A stretch of 64,000 bases of DNA from Chamaecyparis obtusa (taxonomy: Eukaryota; Streptophyta; Pinopsida; Cupressales; Cupressaceae): positions 195,001-259,000 of the forward strand of contig BSBK01008844.1 of NCBI GenBank assembly GCA_027943335.1, written 5' to 3'. This document shows, piece by piece, positions 23,489-36,479 of this stretch. The notes under the pieces are model-generated. The model did no database searches. It was not told the DNA's origin and saw only the letters and a list, made by a program, of their open reading frames with translations. The translations under genes were made by a program, and so were the position numbers. The stretch's first letter is position 1, and each line of letters begins with the position of its first letter.

Positions 23489-23950
23489 TTATTTAGAGAA
23501 AATAGGATTGAAATACAACTCATGGCCACATGATATATAAATAATCTTACTATCAATAAGCTGCCTAATCTTATAATGTAAAGCTTGACATTCATTAGTA
23601 GAGTGATCATGAAATCTATGATACAAACAAAAAGGAAGAGTCTTCAAGTGTGGACTACATTTCTTTTTGTGTTTTGGTCTAGTAATCATCTTAGCATGAA
23701 GGAGTTTAGGCAAAAGAACTTCTTGGTCAAATTCCTTCATAGGTTCATAATGTTTTGAAGTGTTATTTGAGATGTTGTTAACATTGATTTTTTGTTGAGG
23801 ATTAAATCCCAATCCATAAGAATGCTCATGCCCCCCATTCTATAAGGGCATTTGAATTCCCTATTTATGCTTACCACATCCTTGACCATCAAATCCTTGT
23901 TTAACTAGGAAATGATAACCAGGACCATAACTAGAAGCCATATTACGAGT
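23489..23950 (-). pseudogene. Gypsy gag/linker remnant of element 2
   Basis: In minus sense it starts SYGPGYHFLVKQGFDGQGCGK (split here by its low confidence start), matching the linker of element 1. Stops follow near 23870 and 23845, then YGLGFNPQQK and a gag-type zinc motif CLYHRFHDHSTNEC with ALHYKIRQLID behind it (about 23560-23640). That Cys-His pattern is typical of plant gypsy gag proteins. Downstream sequence (to 23300) is stop-filled. Confidence 0.65.
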
Positions 23951-23969
23951 AAATGGAACTTTAGTAGTC

Positions 23970-26165
23970 AGGTGGTATCAGAGCGAGAGTTTGATCTTCT
24001 TGAAGTAGAAGGTTGACCTAGCAAGGCTGATCTTGCAAACTTGATCTTATTGGAGAAGAGATTGTGTGCAATCTAGATTGTAGATCTGAAGCACTAAACT
24101 TGTGGAATTGTGCCCTAGCTGTTTGCAAGATTGTAGGTTGAGATCTGACTTGTTGCAACTTGGAAATTGTCACAAGGTGGTCGATGAGGGTTTTTTGCAG
24201 AAGGTTTTCGAAGATCTTTGGAGATGTCTCCGAGAGGATTGCACCTTGGTGATGTGATTTTTGAGAGGTTTTCTTGATTGGAAGCAGATTTGTTGAACCG
24301 CATGGAGAACTGAGTTAAGAACCTTGTGAGGTAAAGTGTTGTTGAGCTTTGTAGAGCTTACCGGAGTTGGAGTATGTTGATCTAGAGGAAAGTTGTTTGG
24401 TCGGTTCGTAGACTGGTTCATGAGAGAAGACATCTTGACAAGGTTTCTTGTGACAGTTCAGACATTGAAGAGGTATGTGAAATTGGTTTTGATGGTCATT
24501 TGGTGGATTCTAACATCAAACATGCAGAGAAATGTGTGCTTGTTTTTGAGTTACCTATGATTACCGATGATGTTGTTGATCTTTTTGAGGTTGGTGAGGA
24601 GATTGGTTTTCATGTTCAGTCAATTGTGCCTGACATGGAAATTGCAGAGCATCTGGTTGTGCTTGATTAGATTGTTGTTGGTATGGAGTTACCTATTTTT
24701 GAATACCTTGGTGATGTTGGTGTTACCAAATTGCTTTTGTTTAATGTTGTGGTGCGGATGTTGTTTTTTGGTTGCAGGCTTGAGTTGCTGGTTGACAGTG
24801 ATAAGTCTGGTGATGAGATTATGAGATGGGATTCTTCCTTGATTCCTGGTGATGGATTGAAGGCTTGGTCTATTCAGGATGTTGAACATACTGATTGGTT
24901 GGGTTGCAGATTGGTTCTCTTTCTTGTGATGGAGTGGAAACCTTTGGGGAAGATGAAGTGGAGTTGGTGTTTTTCAGATGTTTCCTTTGGTGAGAAACTA
25001 TGGGACACACTTTTCTTTGTACCCCAGGAGTTTGATGTAGTGGCATCCTAGCTTATTGCTCGGTGCCTAAAGATTCTGGCAGTCTCGATAACTAACTGGT
25101 GGAGTTTTGTTACTTCGCTGGTAATCTCAGTAGAAGACTGGCGTTTCTCAGTCTTTGATGGTGATTCTCGGTCAAAGTTTTTTAGGCTTCATCGATGGAG
25201 CTCGGTGGTCTTGGTAGTGATTCTCAGTTGGAAGTTCTGGTGGATCTCAGTGGATGTTGGTCACTCAGTGACTTGGTGTTTTATTGCTCAGTGCTCAGTT
25301 ACTGACGAGGTCTCAATGTTCATGCATGTTGCTCGATCACTAGAGGACTCAGTCACTGAAGGGATCTTGGTCATTGAAGGATACTCAACATTTTTGGTTC
25401 TTGGTAATGCTTGGAGAGCTCAATTGGTGTGGATGCTCAGTGTATTTCTTGATGCTCGGTAATTTGGCTTACTGACGGTTGTTCTTGGAGATTTGGCTTA
25501 GCCAAATGGTGCATTTAATCTGGGTCATGTTCCTCGAGTTATGGATTGACTGTTGGATGTGTGGGGACTTAGATCTAGCATGTTGCATTCTCCTATGTGG
25601 ATCTGGAGGCCAACTTGGTGAATTAAATATTTGTAAAGTTATTTGTGAGCCGACTGATGTTTGGCATTTAATATTTGTATATTTGAAAGTCGACTGGCTT
25701 TTGGGATTTAATTGTTTGTAAAGCCAACTTGTGACTAGGGTTTAGTATTTATAGGATGTTTGGGGTAGTTATTTAGGAAAAAAATTAGGCAGTAGCAAAT
25801 GTGTGGATTTATGAAAGCAGAGTTAGTAGCTTGCAAGCTTAGGTAGGAGAAAGATTGCTTGGAAGTTTGAGTACAAGTTTAGATCTTTCTTGGAGTGCCT
25901 ACCAGTGTCCTATTATGTTGCAGACCTGGGCTAGCTGAGGAGAAGTGTGTTGGATCCTTTGTGATCTTATAGAACTATTTCTTGCATTGTATTTGGCCAT
26001 AACCAAGAAGGCCTTACAGCCTGACACATTGCATGTAATCAGTTAGTTGATGAATAAAGACATCTATTTTCTTTTAGATCTGGTTTCTTGTTTTTTTTTC
26101 CACTATGTTGGTATTTGGCTACAAGGTCAGACTATCCTTAATTGGATTCTCCATCCTTGACTACA
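23970..26165 (+). mobile_element. Piece of a retroelement: iMet primer site to LTR end
   Basis: TGGTATCAGAGC at about 23973-23984 is the classical primer-binding site for plant initiator Met tRNA. It should follow a 5' LTR, but gypsy-2 gag sequence sits directly before it. About 24430-25051 is open except for one stop at 24670 and encodes an unrecognised, Asp/Val-rich protein (SDIEEVCEIGFDGHLVDSN ... GDVGVTKLLLFNVVVRML). From about 25080 to 26165 lies an LTR-like tract with repeated CTCAGT/CTCGGT words, related to the minus-strand block 55723-54858 and ending CAGACTATCCTTAATTGG. The element is 5'-truncated. Confidence 0.55.
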
Positions 26166-26174
26166 TCACTATCG

Positions 26175-26413
26175 CGGGCTCACCAAAATGTATGATGAAG
26201 GTGAACACACAAGATAATATGAAGGGAAATCTAACACCACAAACATAATAGGGTATCTAATTCCATAAAAGATAGGGGGTAAGCTTGTCGGGATCACCAA
26301 AATGTAAGACAAAGGTGAACACAAAAGTTAATACAAAGGGAAATCTAACACCAAAAAGAAAGAGTTTTTGTAACACGGGTTCACCAAAATATAAGATATA
26401 AAAAAAAATACAG
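26175..26413. repeat. Three copies of the primer-site flank
   Basis: Sequences of the form TCACCAAAATGTA...GGTGAACACA...GGGAAATCTAACACCA start at about 26180, 26294 and 26390 (the last truncated by the LTR). The last is the true junction next to the 5' LTR. The others show that the leader of this element was duplicated, perhaps by template switching. Confidence 0.6.
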
Positions 26414-27705
26414 TGGGGTTTAAGACAATGGTTTGCACATAAAAGAGACCCCAAAACCGATATTTTACACATACATGAAATTATAATGATATGGAAAGTA
26501 AATCTAGAAAGCTAATATTGAAATGAAGAAATAAAGGTACTTGCCTCCAAAAAAGAATTGGTTGAAAACTATGTCAGAAGGTCTCAAAAACTGTTGATTT
26601 TTGAGATTTTAAAGAGAAACTGTGAGATCTACAAAACCTAGAAATATTTTTATTTTCTGAGGGAGGTTGTCCTTGACCCAAATGTAGGGTAAGATCTTAC
26701 CCCAAAAAGTTGACCTTGACCTACACTACTCCGATGGAAATTCTATTCGTGGATCCTGAAAGTTCGGTGAGAAGGTTGTCCAGATCTGCACTGATATTCA
26801 TTGTTCCACACCTGTACCTACAAGAAAAATGGTTTTTTTTTGTTGGGGGGGAGGGTTTTGCCTTAGTTAAACCCCAACTTAGGAATTAACCTTGAAATTG
26901 AATTGAAATTGTAGTAGTAAACAAAGTAAATAGAATAATTCACCTTGCTTATGTTGAAATCCTTGTGGAGGATTCAAATCTTTGAATCCACAAGTATGGA
27001 TGCTCCAAATGAATGTAGAATAGAATATAGGATGTCTCAATCAATTGTCTTTAGATCTTCAACACCAATCTTGAATGGATCTTAGATTTGGAAGAGGCTT
27101 GAATGGAAATGAATGAAGCAATCTTCAACAAGAGGGCTCCATAGAGCTTGAATCCTTTAATGGCTACTAATGGATCTCCTTGATGAATTGGATCTTGAAT
27201 GCTTGAATGCTTGAAGATGAATACTTGAAGGCTTGAATTCTTCCTTGATTTCTTTCTCCTTCTTACTTATAGAGATCTAGGGCACAAACTCCTAGAGAGG
27301 CTGACATATGAGAAATAAATTTCCATTGGGCCCATACCCCTAGTAATGGACCTAGATTAAATATAATTTAAGAGTTTACCATTTTGGAGACCAAAACAGC
27401 CGACCTGGAAGTGGGAAAACAAATCTTTCTGAAACCTGACATTTGGAAATCATGGAACCTTGAAATTTGGACCTTGGGTCAAGGTCAAGGTCAAGGTCAT
27501 CCTTTACCCAAAAGTCAAGAATCTCATGATTTCAGTCCATAATACCAAAAAATTGTAGAAAGAAGGTGAAATGGGGGGCAAAATCAAGGGAAAAAGCTAG
27601 ATCTAAGTCAAGGACCCATTCAAGGCACTTGACATTACCCCAAACCACTAAATCGGAGGGCTAAACCAGTCCTAAATGGAAGTGCTTCTATTTTCCAACG
27701 ATACA
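26414..27705 (-). repeat. 5' LTR of gypsy element 2
   Basis: It matches 20934-22345 apart from substitutions and a loss of about 100 bases near 27258 that removes part of the U3/R region, including the TATA box area. It ends AACGATACA on the plus strand. Confidence 0.85.
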
Positions 27706-29235
27706 CCTCCAAATACTTAGGAGTGCTTGTGTGCCATGGCCAATACCACCTGAAACTTAAGGTAAACTTGGAAACCCTCCATTTCACTGAAGAAGAGAAT
27801 TTTCTAATTGTGGAATTAAGAGGAATTTCCCATTTATTGTTAAAACCCTGGTTATGAGGGTTTAAGGCCTAAAAGTGAATGTACATGAGTGGGGAGAACA
27901 TGAGAGCATGGTAGCCATTAAAACCCATAAATTCATTAGTTTGGAATTATAACTCAATATTTTCTAATGGTTTGGGGTTCTCATCATATGTATTTTATAT
28001 AGTTCCTTTGTAAATATTAGCTATTTTGGGCTCATTGGGCCTAATTTGAGAATTGCAAGGTATTTTTCATGTGTGATGGTCCAAAAGAATAGTATCTAGT
28101 TTTTTGATATGTTAAATAAATTCCAAAAGGGTATTTGGAAGTGTAGTTTTTTACCAAGTGTTTTGGAACAAGTTTGTGAAAAGTGTGAAATACTCAATTT
28201 TACCAATGTTGTTGTAATGCCCAGAATTTCAGACAAAACACAACAACAAATTTTTTTGAACAAATGCTAACAAACACCTAGGACAACTAGGATACTCAAT
28301 AGCCCATCGATGTGAAGCTTTGGGAATGTAATCTCACTTGGGCGAGTCACCTAATGACACATAAGGGATCATGAGGCAAGCTCTGGCATGACTTCGTTCC
28401 TACTTGACGAAAGTCATTAGGCGATGAGGGATTTAATAGGAGATTTAAAGGGAATGACTCTTCCCTATGCTTCTGAGTTGATCTAGTATAATACGATCTA
28501 TCCCTATAAATTCAGGGGGCATAAATAAATATTTGAATAAAGGAATTAAGTTGAATTCTAGAAAGATAAATAAAAGCCTTGGCAAGGATTGATAAACTAT
28601 ATCCCCTTATTAATAATAACATTTATCAGGTTATAAAATTTAGAAAATACATTAATAAAATTTATATCTAATATTCGTAATATGGTAGGTTTATCCCCGT
28701 AAACAACTATAATAACTTATTAAATTAAAATCGTTAATATATCAATATAACGGTGCCTAAATCAATTTGGTTATACATTTAAATATAAATCAAAGTAAAA
28801 CAAATAATATTTTAAAATTTACTTATCTATTATATCTAGGCACAAGAGATTTAATTTTCCAATAGAGTAATTACATAGTTTAATATAAATTTATTTTAAA
28901 TAAAACCTACTAGAATTCTAATGTATAATTAAACTAAAGTAATAAATAATTCAAATGACATGATTATCAAAATCTTAATCTCCAAATCTAACTAATGTAT
29001 TATAACTTCAAGACGCCAATAACTAAAATTTTCTAAGAAACTATTATATCGTTCACCATAAAATATAAAATAAGATAAAATTTAAAGAACAATAGAAAGG
29101 AAAGTGATTTAAATACAACTATATTACAATCTAATTTAGACTAGATAAATTCAAGCTTTCCATTACAAAAGGGCAACCATTTAGTAAAGGTTTAATAAAC
29201 ACTTACATAGCATGATGTATATTTAATTATTAAAA
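27706..29235. other. No gene; possible LTR start at 28213
   Basis: No open frame of interest. TGTAATGCCCAGAATTTC at about 28213 looks like the start of a gypsy LTR (compare TGTAATGCCCC at 40059 and 44881), but no second copy is found in the window, so it may be a truncated or solo LTR. Confidence 0.3.
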
Positions 29236-29277
29236 GTGACTCCCCAAACCCTAATTTGAAATTAGGGTTGGGGTCAC
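29236..29277. other. Hairpin with AAACCCTAA/TTAGGGTTT arms
   Basis: GTGACTCCCCAAACCCTAAT and the mirrored ATTAGGGTTGGGGTCAC pair over about 19 bases with small bulges and a one-base loop. The arms contain the plant telomere word CCCTAAA once. A single copy is more likely coincidence or a retroelement leader fold. Confidence 0.5.
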
Positions 29278-32200
29278 TTCAAAGCATAACCCAACCCTAA
29301 TCTTCCTTATTATTGTCTTGCAGGTTGGAGGAAGATGAAGAGAAGACATTTTTGTTCTCTGTTTGGGTGCTCCCTTGTATGCATGAGGGTATGGTTCAGG
29401 AATAGATCTCTTAATTCTCATAAGAGTATCTCTATTTTTTTTATCTAAATGTTACCCATTTGCAACTCAAACTGGGTACATCTCTTTTTTTTTATTATAC
29501 TTTTACTCCATTTCTTTTAATACAGCTAGGGTTTCGTTTACATTCCAAGCAATATTTAGTTACATTATTTTATTCTAATCATATTACCCATTTATTTCGC
29601 AAGTCCTTTGTATGTATTTCACTGTTAACAGATCTATTTCTCAAATCGATATTTTTATACATAAATTTTTAAGCATTACGTACAACACCGAGGAATGCAA
29701 AATTTCTTTATGGTTTTAAATAACATGTTATTACTTTAGCTAGGGTTTTTAAGGAGGCCCTACCTCCATGCACCCGTGACCAGGTACGATCGTGGCAGTC
29801 ACTATCGTGACTCTCACCACAACAGAGACCTAGGTCTCTATTGTGACGGCAGTCATGGCAGTGACTATCATGGTTCTAAGCCCTGGCAGTGCCATGACTT
29901 AGAGTCACAGTAGCACTTGAGGAAGCCGCACGTGTAGGGAGTATGGTAAAGGGCTTCGGCCCTCAACATTACATAAATCCCTTTTCTTTTTATTAACAAT
30001 GTTGCGATAATAAATAATTTAATATTATTTATTATATATTATACAATATATATTGTATAATATATAATATATTATATTATATTATATATCATTCTGTTTC
30101 ATTTATTGAATATTAATTTTACAATATTATAATATATATTATATTTTATACATTATTTTATGTATAATTCATAATATATTTTGTCATTTCAAATAATGTT
30201 GTTGGTTATTTCATTGCTATTTGGTATTGTTTAATACATACCCCTTTTTAAGGAGTGTATTGTATATGATATTATATTCTATATTATTCCTATTCTTATG
30301 AATAATATAACATAAATAATACATATATATACAAATATATAATTACCAGAATGATATCAAGGATAGGAAACAGATTACTTTAAAAAAATAATTTAAGAGA
30401 CAGTCAATAAAGTAATTAACTGTTGTAAATATATATATCCATATAGCATTATGTTATATATGTTTATATTTATTCCAGTATAACTATAAGGGTTTATATA
30501 TATATAACACAGTCCCACTTTTACATCAGAATTGGGGTAGAAACAGAATATGATCTTAATCATTTTATTTTTTAATACATATATAGTAGATTTACAACTT
30601 TATAGGTATTGAATTCTTACATAATTTAAAAGCTTCAGTCCTGCCCTTTCCATACATTTATACAACTCTAATTCATACTCAAATCTGAAAGTAAAATCTA
30701 TGCACAACTTCTATTTTGACATCAATACAATCAGGTACTAAATTTATAAACTTGATAGAAGAACTAACATGTACCCAGAAATGCAACCCTTTAAAATTCT
30801 AACCCATTGTAAAGTAATTTGTTCTACAAATCCTATTAACAAGTTCAACTGTAATTTCCAAGCACTCATTGTTTAATCATAAGACATTTTCTAATGCAAG
30901 AAATCTGAGACTTAGTATTAACAGTCATTGAGCTTTTACAACTTTTAATTGTTTCAACACAGATCCATAAAAGTTTATAATAAAAGAACCAATTTAAACT
31001 TCCTATACATGAGTATCTCATATTACATCATGCTGGAAAACTAATAAAATATATAATTATTAGACACAAGAAATTCAACAATTTTCTAGGCAAAATAATA
31101 ATTTGACATTTCCAGATTCATAACTAATCTACTTAACAAATTAGCAGAGAACTAAATTAAAATCCAATTAATAGTTGCAGAAACTAGAATTTTTAGAGAG
31201 AAAATACACTTCTATGGTTAATACAGAACTACTAAAATAACCAGTCTAATTTCCAGCTCATAAATATTACAATTTATTTGTACATGAAAGATAAATGTAT
31301 AGAGAAAAACTATCTCAACTAATTATTCCTTGTAACAGCCTTTAGGAGTTTTCAACTTTAACTTTAACCTTCAAACTTGGACTCCTTCTTCAAGCCAAGA
31401 ACCAAACCTGCAAACACAAGACCTTCTTCACATGGCCATGGAGGCTCACCTCCCAGCCTAGGCCATTACATGGCCACCCCCAAGCTTGGGGAAACAATAA
31501 TAGGATAGGATACACTCATACAACGCAAAACATATACATTCAACACAATTTGGAACATAAAATTTCACATTTTACTCCCTTCCCAAGCTTGCACAAAGGA
31601 CTCTAACATAGAATCCATAAAATGGGTGAAGGTGGAATCTTCCTTATGGAGACACCTGACTTATAATAAACAACATATCAACATAATATACAAGCCTTCA
31701 CAAGGCACTTCCATCCCAACAGCTCAATTCCATGAGCAACACAATTCCCTTATGGCCCCCATAACAAACATAAGTAGGTTCTCATGGTTCCCATACAACT
31801 ATGTACTCATACAAAAGGAAATCCCAACTTAGGCCCTTCACCCCAAGTTCTCCTCTAATCCTCCCAAGGATGAGAAGTGAAACTTGCACACCCATAGCAT
31901 GAACAATTCAAGAAACAACAAAGATTGAAACAAAAATCTCAAAATGAAACAAACAATAAAAGATTCACACATGGTAAAATAGTTTACAATTTTCACATAA
32001 TCCATTTCTTTCAAAGCATGTTCAAATAAACACAAGTTAGAAAACCACCAACCTCCTTCTAAGACAAGGCTGAATTGAGAGTTGAAGATGAGCTTCCCTT
32101 GTCTCCAAGCTTGCTATCCTCAAATCTACTTAGTCCCCAAAACTTTCTAGATCTCCTCTCTCTCTCCCTAATTCTCTCTTAGGCCCCAAAATGAACAAGT

Positions 32201-34015
32201 GTATGCTTCCTAAGTCTCTCTCCCCTAAAGTCATTCAAACATTCTTCTCTCACCTCCCTTCCCAAGGCAATTAGGTTTCTAGAACTAAGACAAAATGACA
32301 CTTGCCCTTACCTAAGGTTGGAGTGAATTTCAACACATGAATATGAGAGACATCCTAGATAGCATTTCCATTTTCGTACATATCAAAAATGGCCCATTTG
32401 GAGAGGTAAAAAGGTGGCCTAGGAAAGTGGGAATAGAAGAAATAAGCCCCCTAACTCAAGTACTAACCTTGGGGCACCAAAATTCAACCTAAACCACAAC
32501 CTAGGACTCCACAAAACCTCTCAAAAACCTCAATTAATCATGCATCCGAAAATGGAGTATTGGTTTCATCAAATCCTGGTTCCTTAACCCACCTACCTAT
32601 CTTAGGAATGCTCAAGACAAACTAAGGAGAGGGTGGGGTCCATACTCCAATCAACATGCCACTTCATCAACATGGTGTCAAGTGACACCTCACCAAAGCA
32701 CACATCACAAACATATTTGGCATGCCTTGTGGGAAAATACTTTTATACATTTTCACAAAAATAAAAATTTACTTACAAACATATATTTCCAACATTGTCA
32801 ACCACATACACACAAGCATCACGTTTACGAAAGAAATCACGATATGACAAGGTCATACTCTTCTTAGAGTCGACCTTGGTTTCAAACTGATTGCACTTAG
32901 ATCCTATCTCATTTCCCTGACTTACAACCATGACCATGCTCCTGCACACTCATTCAAATTATCAGTATCTCATGAATATATACAAAATACAAACATACAT
33001 AAATAAAGCAGTGCAGGATCCATGATAACGTACAAACACATACGTACTAGCAAACTGTATTACATGATTTCATCACAAATTTGAAATGACATAAGTAATC
33101 CATTTCCATATACATCATATGTAATTCTAACTTGATTTCTACTTTCTCAATTAACCCTAATTCATTTGCATACTCAATTTGTAAAACAATCAGTATCCTA
33201 CTCATTTCTATTTCTATCTCATAAGTCAATTTACATCAAAATGTAAGATTCAAAATTCAATGATCCTTCTATATCATATAATTAGGATCCACATACAAAG
33301 ATATGTCTAACATCAACATATGCATACTCATAAAATCATCACATAAAGCCAAAGATATGAAATCACTATAAGAGTAAGTCTAATGTATATAAGTGATGGA
33401 ACACCGAGACCTAACAATTCAATCATTCAACAAGTTCACATCTCAACCTAATATAAGCTTAAATGGTAGTTTTTGCAAGCATACATATCCAATTGTGACA
33501 TTTCACATTCTAAAGTGTGCATTTCTAACTACACAATTCATGACTCTGCACACCCTTCCTACTACATTTGTGTTCAAGAAATTACATACATAAGGAAACA
33601 ACATTTAACCTCTTTAAAATATACATTTCACCTTATTATTATATATTCCGCCATATACCAATACTATTTCCTCAAAACACGTGCTCCATTGCACTATCAT
33701 ATAAATCAGATGAATACAATTAACCCTATAGAAAACATAGTGCATCTAGAATTAAAGACATGTGCACAAAGGCAATCATGAAAAAGATTCCATCACAAGA
33801 TTGACTCATTTTAATCACTACGGAACATCATAGAACAATTCAATAACACATCTAATGACCCCAAGTCACTCAAGGCATCATAAATATGTTCTAAAATCAT
33901 ATCTTCCTAATGGTACATCCTTACATGGGACCGATATGATCTAACTCAATGAGTGTGAAGGTCAAAACCACACTATCAGGACACTTGTGATAAGAGTCAA
34001 ATGAGGGAGGCACTA
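29278..34015. other. No gene seen; GC-rich island at 29750-29960
   Basis: A 200-base island (29750-29960) is built from short words such as CGTGGCAGTCACTATCGTGA and GGCAGTGACTATCATGG, then ends GGGCTTCGGCCCTCAA. It resembles the GC-rich minisatellites in the LTRs near 42020 and 46800. 30000-31330 and 32660-34015 are AT-rich and featureless. 31330-32660 is less AT-rich but has no frame above about 70 codons and no recognised domain. Confidence 0.35.
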
Positions 34016-34530
34016 CAGTTGCTTAGTGACCCTTAGGGACACTTTGGTCTAGTGTGCTCACAAATGTTTGAGGGACTCTATGGGTGAAATGGAGTTGTCA
34101 CTGGTATATACCCATCCAACTGAAACTAATGGAGTAGATGATTTTATCCCACAATGAAGGATTGGAAGATGCCCAATGTTTCTCAATTTAATTGAGCAAC
34201 ATTGTAACTTTTGAAATAAACCGAGATAAGGATGCCAAATTAAAATGAAGGGTAATCTTCCAAAACTGAGATGGGTAAGTGTAGGCCTCCATAACATGGT
34301 CTTTTAGCACTTGAAGATTATTTGATAACTCACACAAGCTCTGAGATATGCCCCAACAAAGATTGTTGGTTAATGTTGCTTAGTGACCCTTAGCGACACT
34401 TTGGTTCGGTGTGCTCGCGAACATTTGAGGGACGCTATGGGAAAAACCCAGTTATCACAAGAATTTACCCAACCAAACAAAGCTAATGGAGTAGATGATT
34501 TGATCCCACATTGAATGGTTTAAAATATAT
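34016..34530. repeat. Duplicated 150-bp block
   Basis: GTTGCTTAGTGACCCTTAG and the following ~150 bases, including GGAGTAGATGATTT, occur at about 34017 and again at about 34373, separated by about 200 bases of other sequence. The copies differ at many CpG-type sites (CTCGCGAAC versus CTCACAAAT), as expected from methylation decay. No coding capacity. 34531-34989 holds nothing recognisable. Confidence 0.7.
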
Positions 34531-34989
34531 GAAACATGATATATTTGGTCATTCTTTGAACTGGGTTGGGAAACCTTGAAGTGGACATTGTCTTGTTGGA
34601 CCTCCATGATTCATTGGGAGCTCCTGCACCAATAGTCTGCATAACAATATATAGCCATTAAATCAATTCCAATAATGACATTTTTCATCTTATCAACTTA
34701 ATGCATTCCATTACTTCATATGACATGAGCTATTGTAGTCACATCCATGTTATGGCATTAAAAGAATAGATTTTTTAAAGATATGGCTAATCATGTTCTT
34801 AATGGTAATTAATATTTAAGTAATAAATTTTTAAATATATTTCACACTTACTTATTTTTGAACATACAAAATAAAAGGTAAACTTCAAAAGTAAATGTTA
34901 GATTCTTCTGAGGTAAGGATTGAGAGGATTGAATACATGTATTTCAATAATATATTTGCAAATTAGGCCCATTGCAACTTTTATAAAAA

Positions 34990-35365
34990 AAAAATAGGCA
35001 CCTCATATGCACATGACAACTCATTGTCCTTTTTTACATAAAAATTGGCATCTAATATGCACATGGCAGCTCATTGCACCTTTTATATACAAAATTTGGC
35101 ATCTAACATGCACATGACAGCTCATTGCCCTTTTTTACATAAAAATTAGAATCTAATATGCACATGGAAACTCATTTCCCTTTTTTATATAAAATTTGGC
35201 ATCTAACATGCACATGACATCTCATTGCCCTTTTTTACATAAAAATTGGCATCTAATATGCACACGGCAGCACTTCTTTATATAAAATTTGGCATCTATT
35301 TATGCACATTACATCTCATTGTCATTTTGAAGTACAAAATTTGGCCTCTCAATATGCACATAGAG
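34990..35365. repeat. ~50-bp tandem repeat, eight copies
   Basis: The word TGCACA recurs at 35008, 35058, 35109, 35159, 35209, 35259, 35303 and 35355, each inside a unit TTGGCATCTAATATGCACAT followed by GGCAGCTCATTGCC and a T/A-rich tract. Alternate copies are more alike (TAATATG/GGCAG versus TAACATG/GACAG), which suggests growth as a ~100-bp dimer. It may be the subterminal repeat of a DNA transposon whose gene is at 36480-38436. Confidence 0.8.
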
Positions 35366-36479
35366 AACCTCAAAGATATACACAAAATTGTCAAAATCAT
35401 TCTACCATTTTGTAGAATCATTCTTCTAGATTACCCAAAATTAATCAAGAGAACCTTATGGATCAACTCCAACCCTTATTGTGTCAAGTATTTCCTTGTG
35501 GTCAGATTCATGAACTTTCCACAAATTCTTGTTAAGAGGTTTTCCATGATACTTAATCAATTAAATATTTTTTGCAATGATAAGGTTAGAGTAATGAAGA
35601 ATATGTCTATGTGTCTCAAAGTTGTCAAAAGACTAGGCATTAGAATTCTTGATAGGATACTTGAGAGTTTAATACCCAAATCAATGCATAGTGTAATAAA
35701 AAGAGTTTAATAGATATGCATACAACTAGACACAATAATGGTACCTTCTAAGCCATGTCCCTGTGACAAAAATGGATCCTATTGGGCACTGAATACCCAC
35801 TCCATCAATGATTGTAGTGGTCAATTTCTTTTTGGCCTCAATACAATAACACAAAAAGTAATATGTTCCTTCTTCATTATTCTCATTTGAAATTACTACA
35901 TATACATGACCTACATTTAATAGAAGGATTAGTTAATAAAAAAATCAACATTTAAAGAACTAATAAATTGAGTTTAAAATTGATTTAACCTATGAAATAT
36001 AGAGAAATTACCTAACTCAACTAGGTCTGATACATGGTCAAAATCCACTGATGCTTCAAACTGGTTCATTTATAGTTCTTTGAGAATTTGATATGTATTT
36101 AGGATTTTCAAAGGTCTACAAGACCATTGGTCAACCCACTCTGTTGATTCACATTCATCCCACACAAAATGCATACACAAAGATAAAAAGCATGCAATTT
36201 ATCTAGTATAAATAGCTAATGATGTTGCATTCAAACTTTTAAATGAATGCATGTCACTTGATCCTATAAGTGTACAATAATATAGATACTTTTCAATGTT
36301 AGATTCACATATCAACACAAAATATTTATAAACCATAGACTTACATGCATTACCTAGTCCCATCGTAGAGTTTCCCCATTGCACAATGTTTTCACATCTA
36401 TTAACATTGTGCCACCTTCGTACTTCAATTCCTCTCTGGTAAGATTTCTTTTCACACATTCTCATGCACCATCATGCTA
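35366..36479. other. Unassigned sequence with one 154-codon plus frame
   Basis: The frame 35246-35710 (plus) begins inside the tandem repeat and runs through YPKLIKRTLWINSNPYC and LGIRILDRILESLIPKSM. It is rich in Ile, Leu and Lys with no recognised domain and no start or splice evidence. It may be chance or an old transposon exon. 35711-36479 is stop-filled on both strands. Confidence 0.25.

Larger units (their letters stand above)
20934..27705 (-). mobile_element. Second, gutted Tat-like gypsy element
   Basis: Two related LTRs (20934-22345 and 26414-27705) in the same sense as element 1 share its layout: TTGACC cluster, TATA box, outer end TGTATCG. The interior keeps only a gag/linker remnant (about 23489-23950) and antisense open patches. 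A 2.2-kb foreign retroelement piece (about 23970-26165) replaces the rest. Reverse transcriptase and integrase are absent. No target duplication is seen (TGGGA on the left, CCTCC on the right), so the two ends may come from different insertions or a recombination event. Confidence 0.75.

Noticed and set aside
20934..27705. Target-site duplication for gypsy element 2
   Set aside because: Flanks TGGGA and CCTCC do not match, so a single clean insertion is not claimed.
29236..29277. Interstitial telomere repeat
   Set aside because: Only one CCCTAAA word per arm; a hairpin is the better description.
34990..35365. CRISPR-like regular repeats
   Set aside because: The repeats are head-to-tail units of about 50 bases without distinct spacers, in plant DNA with no cas genes.
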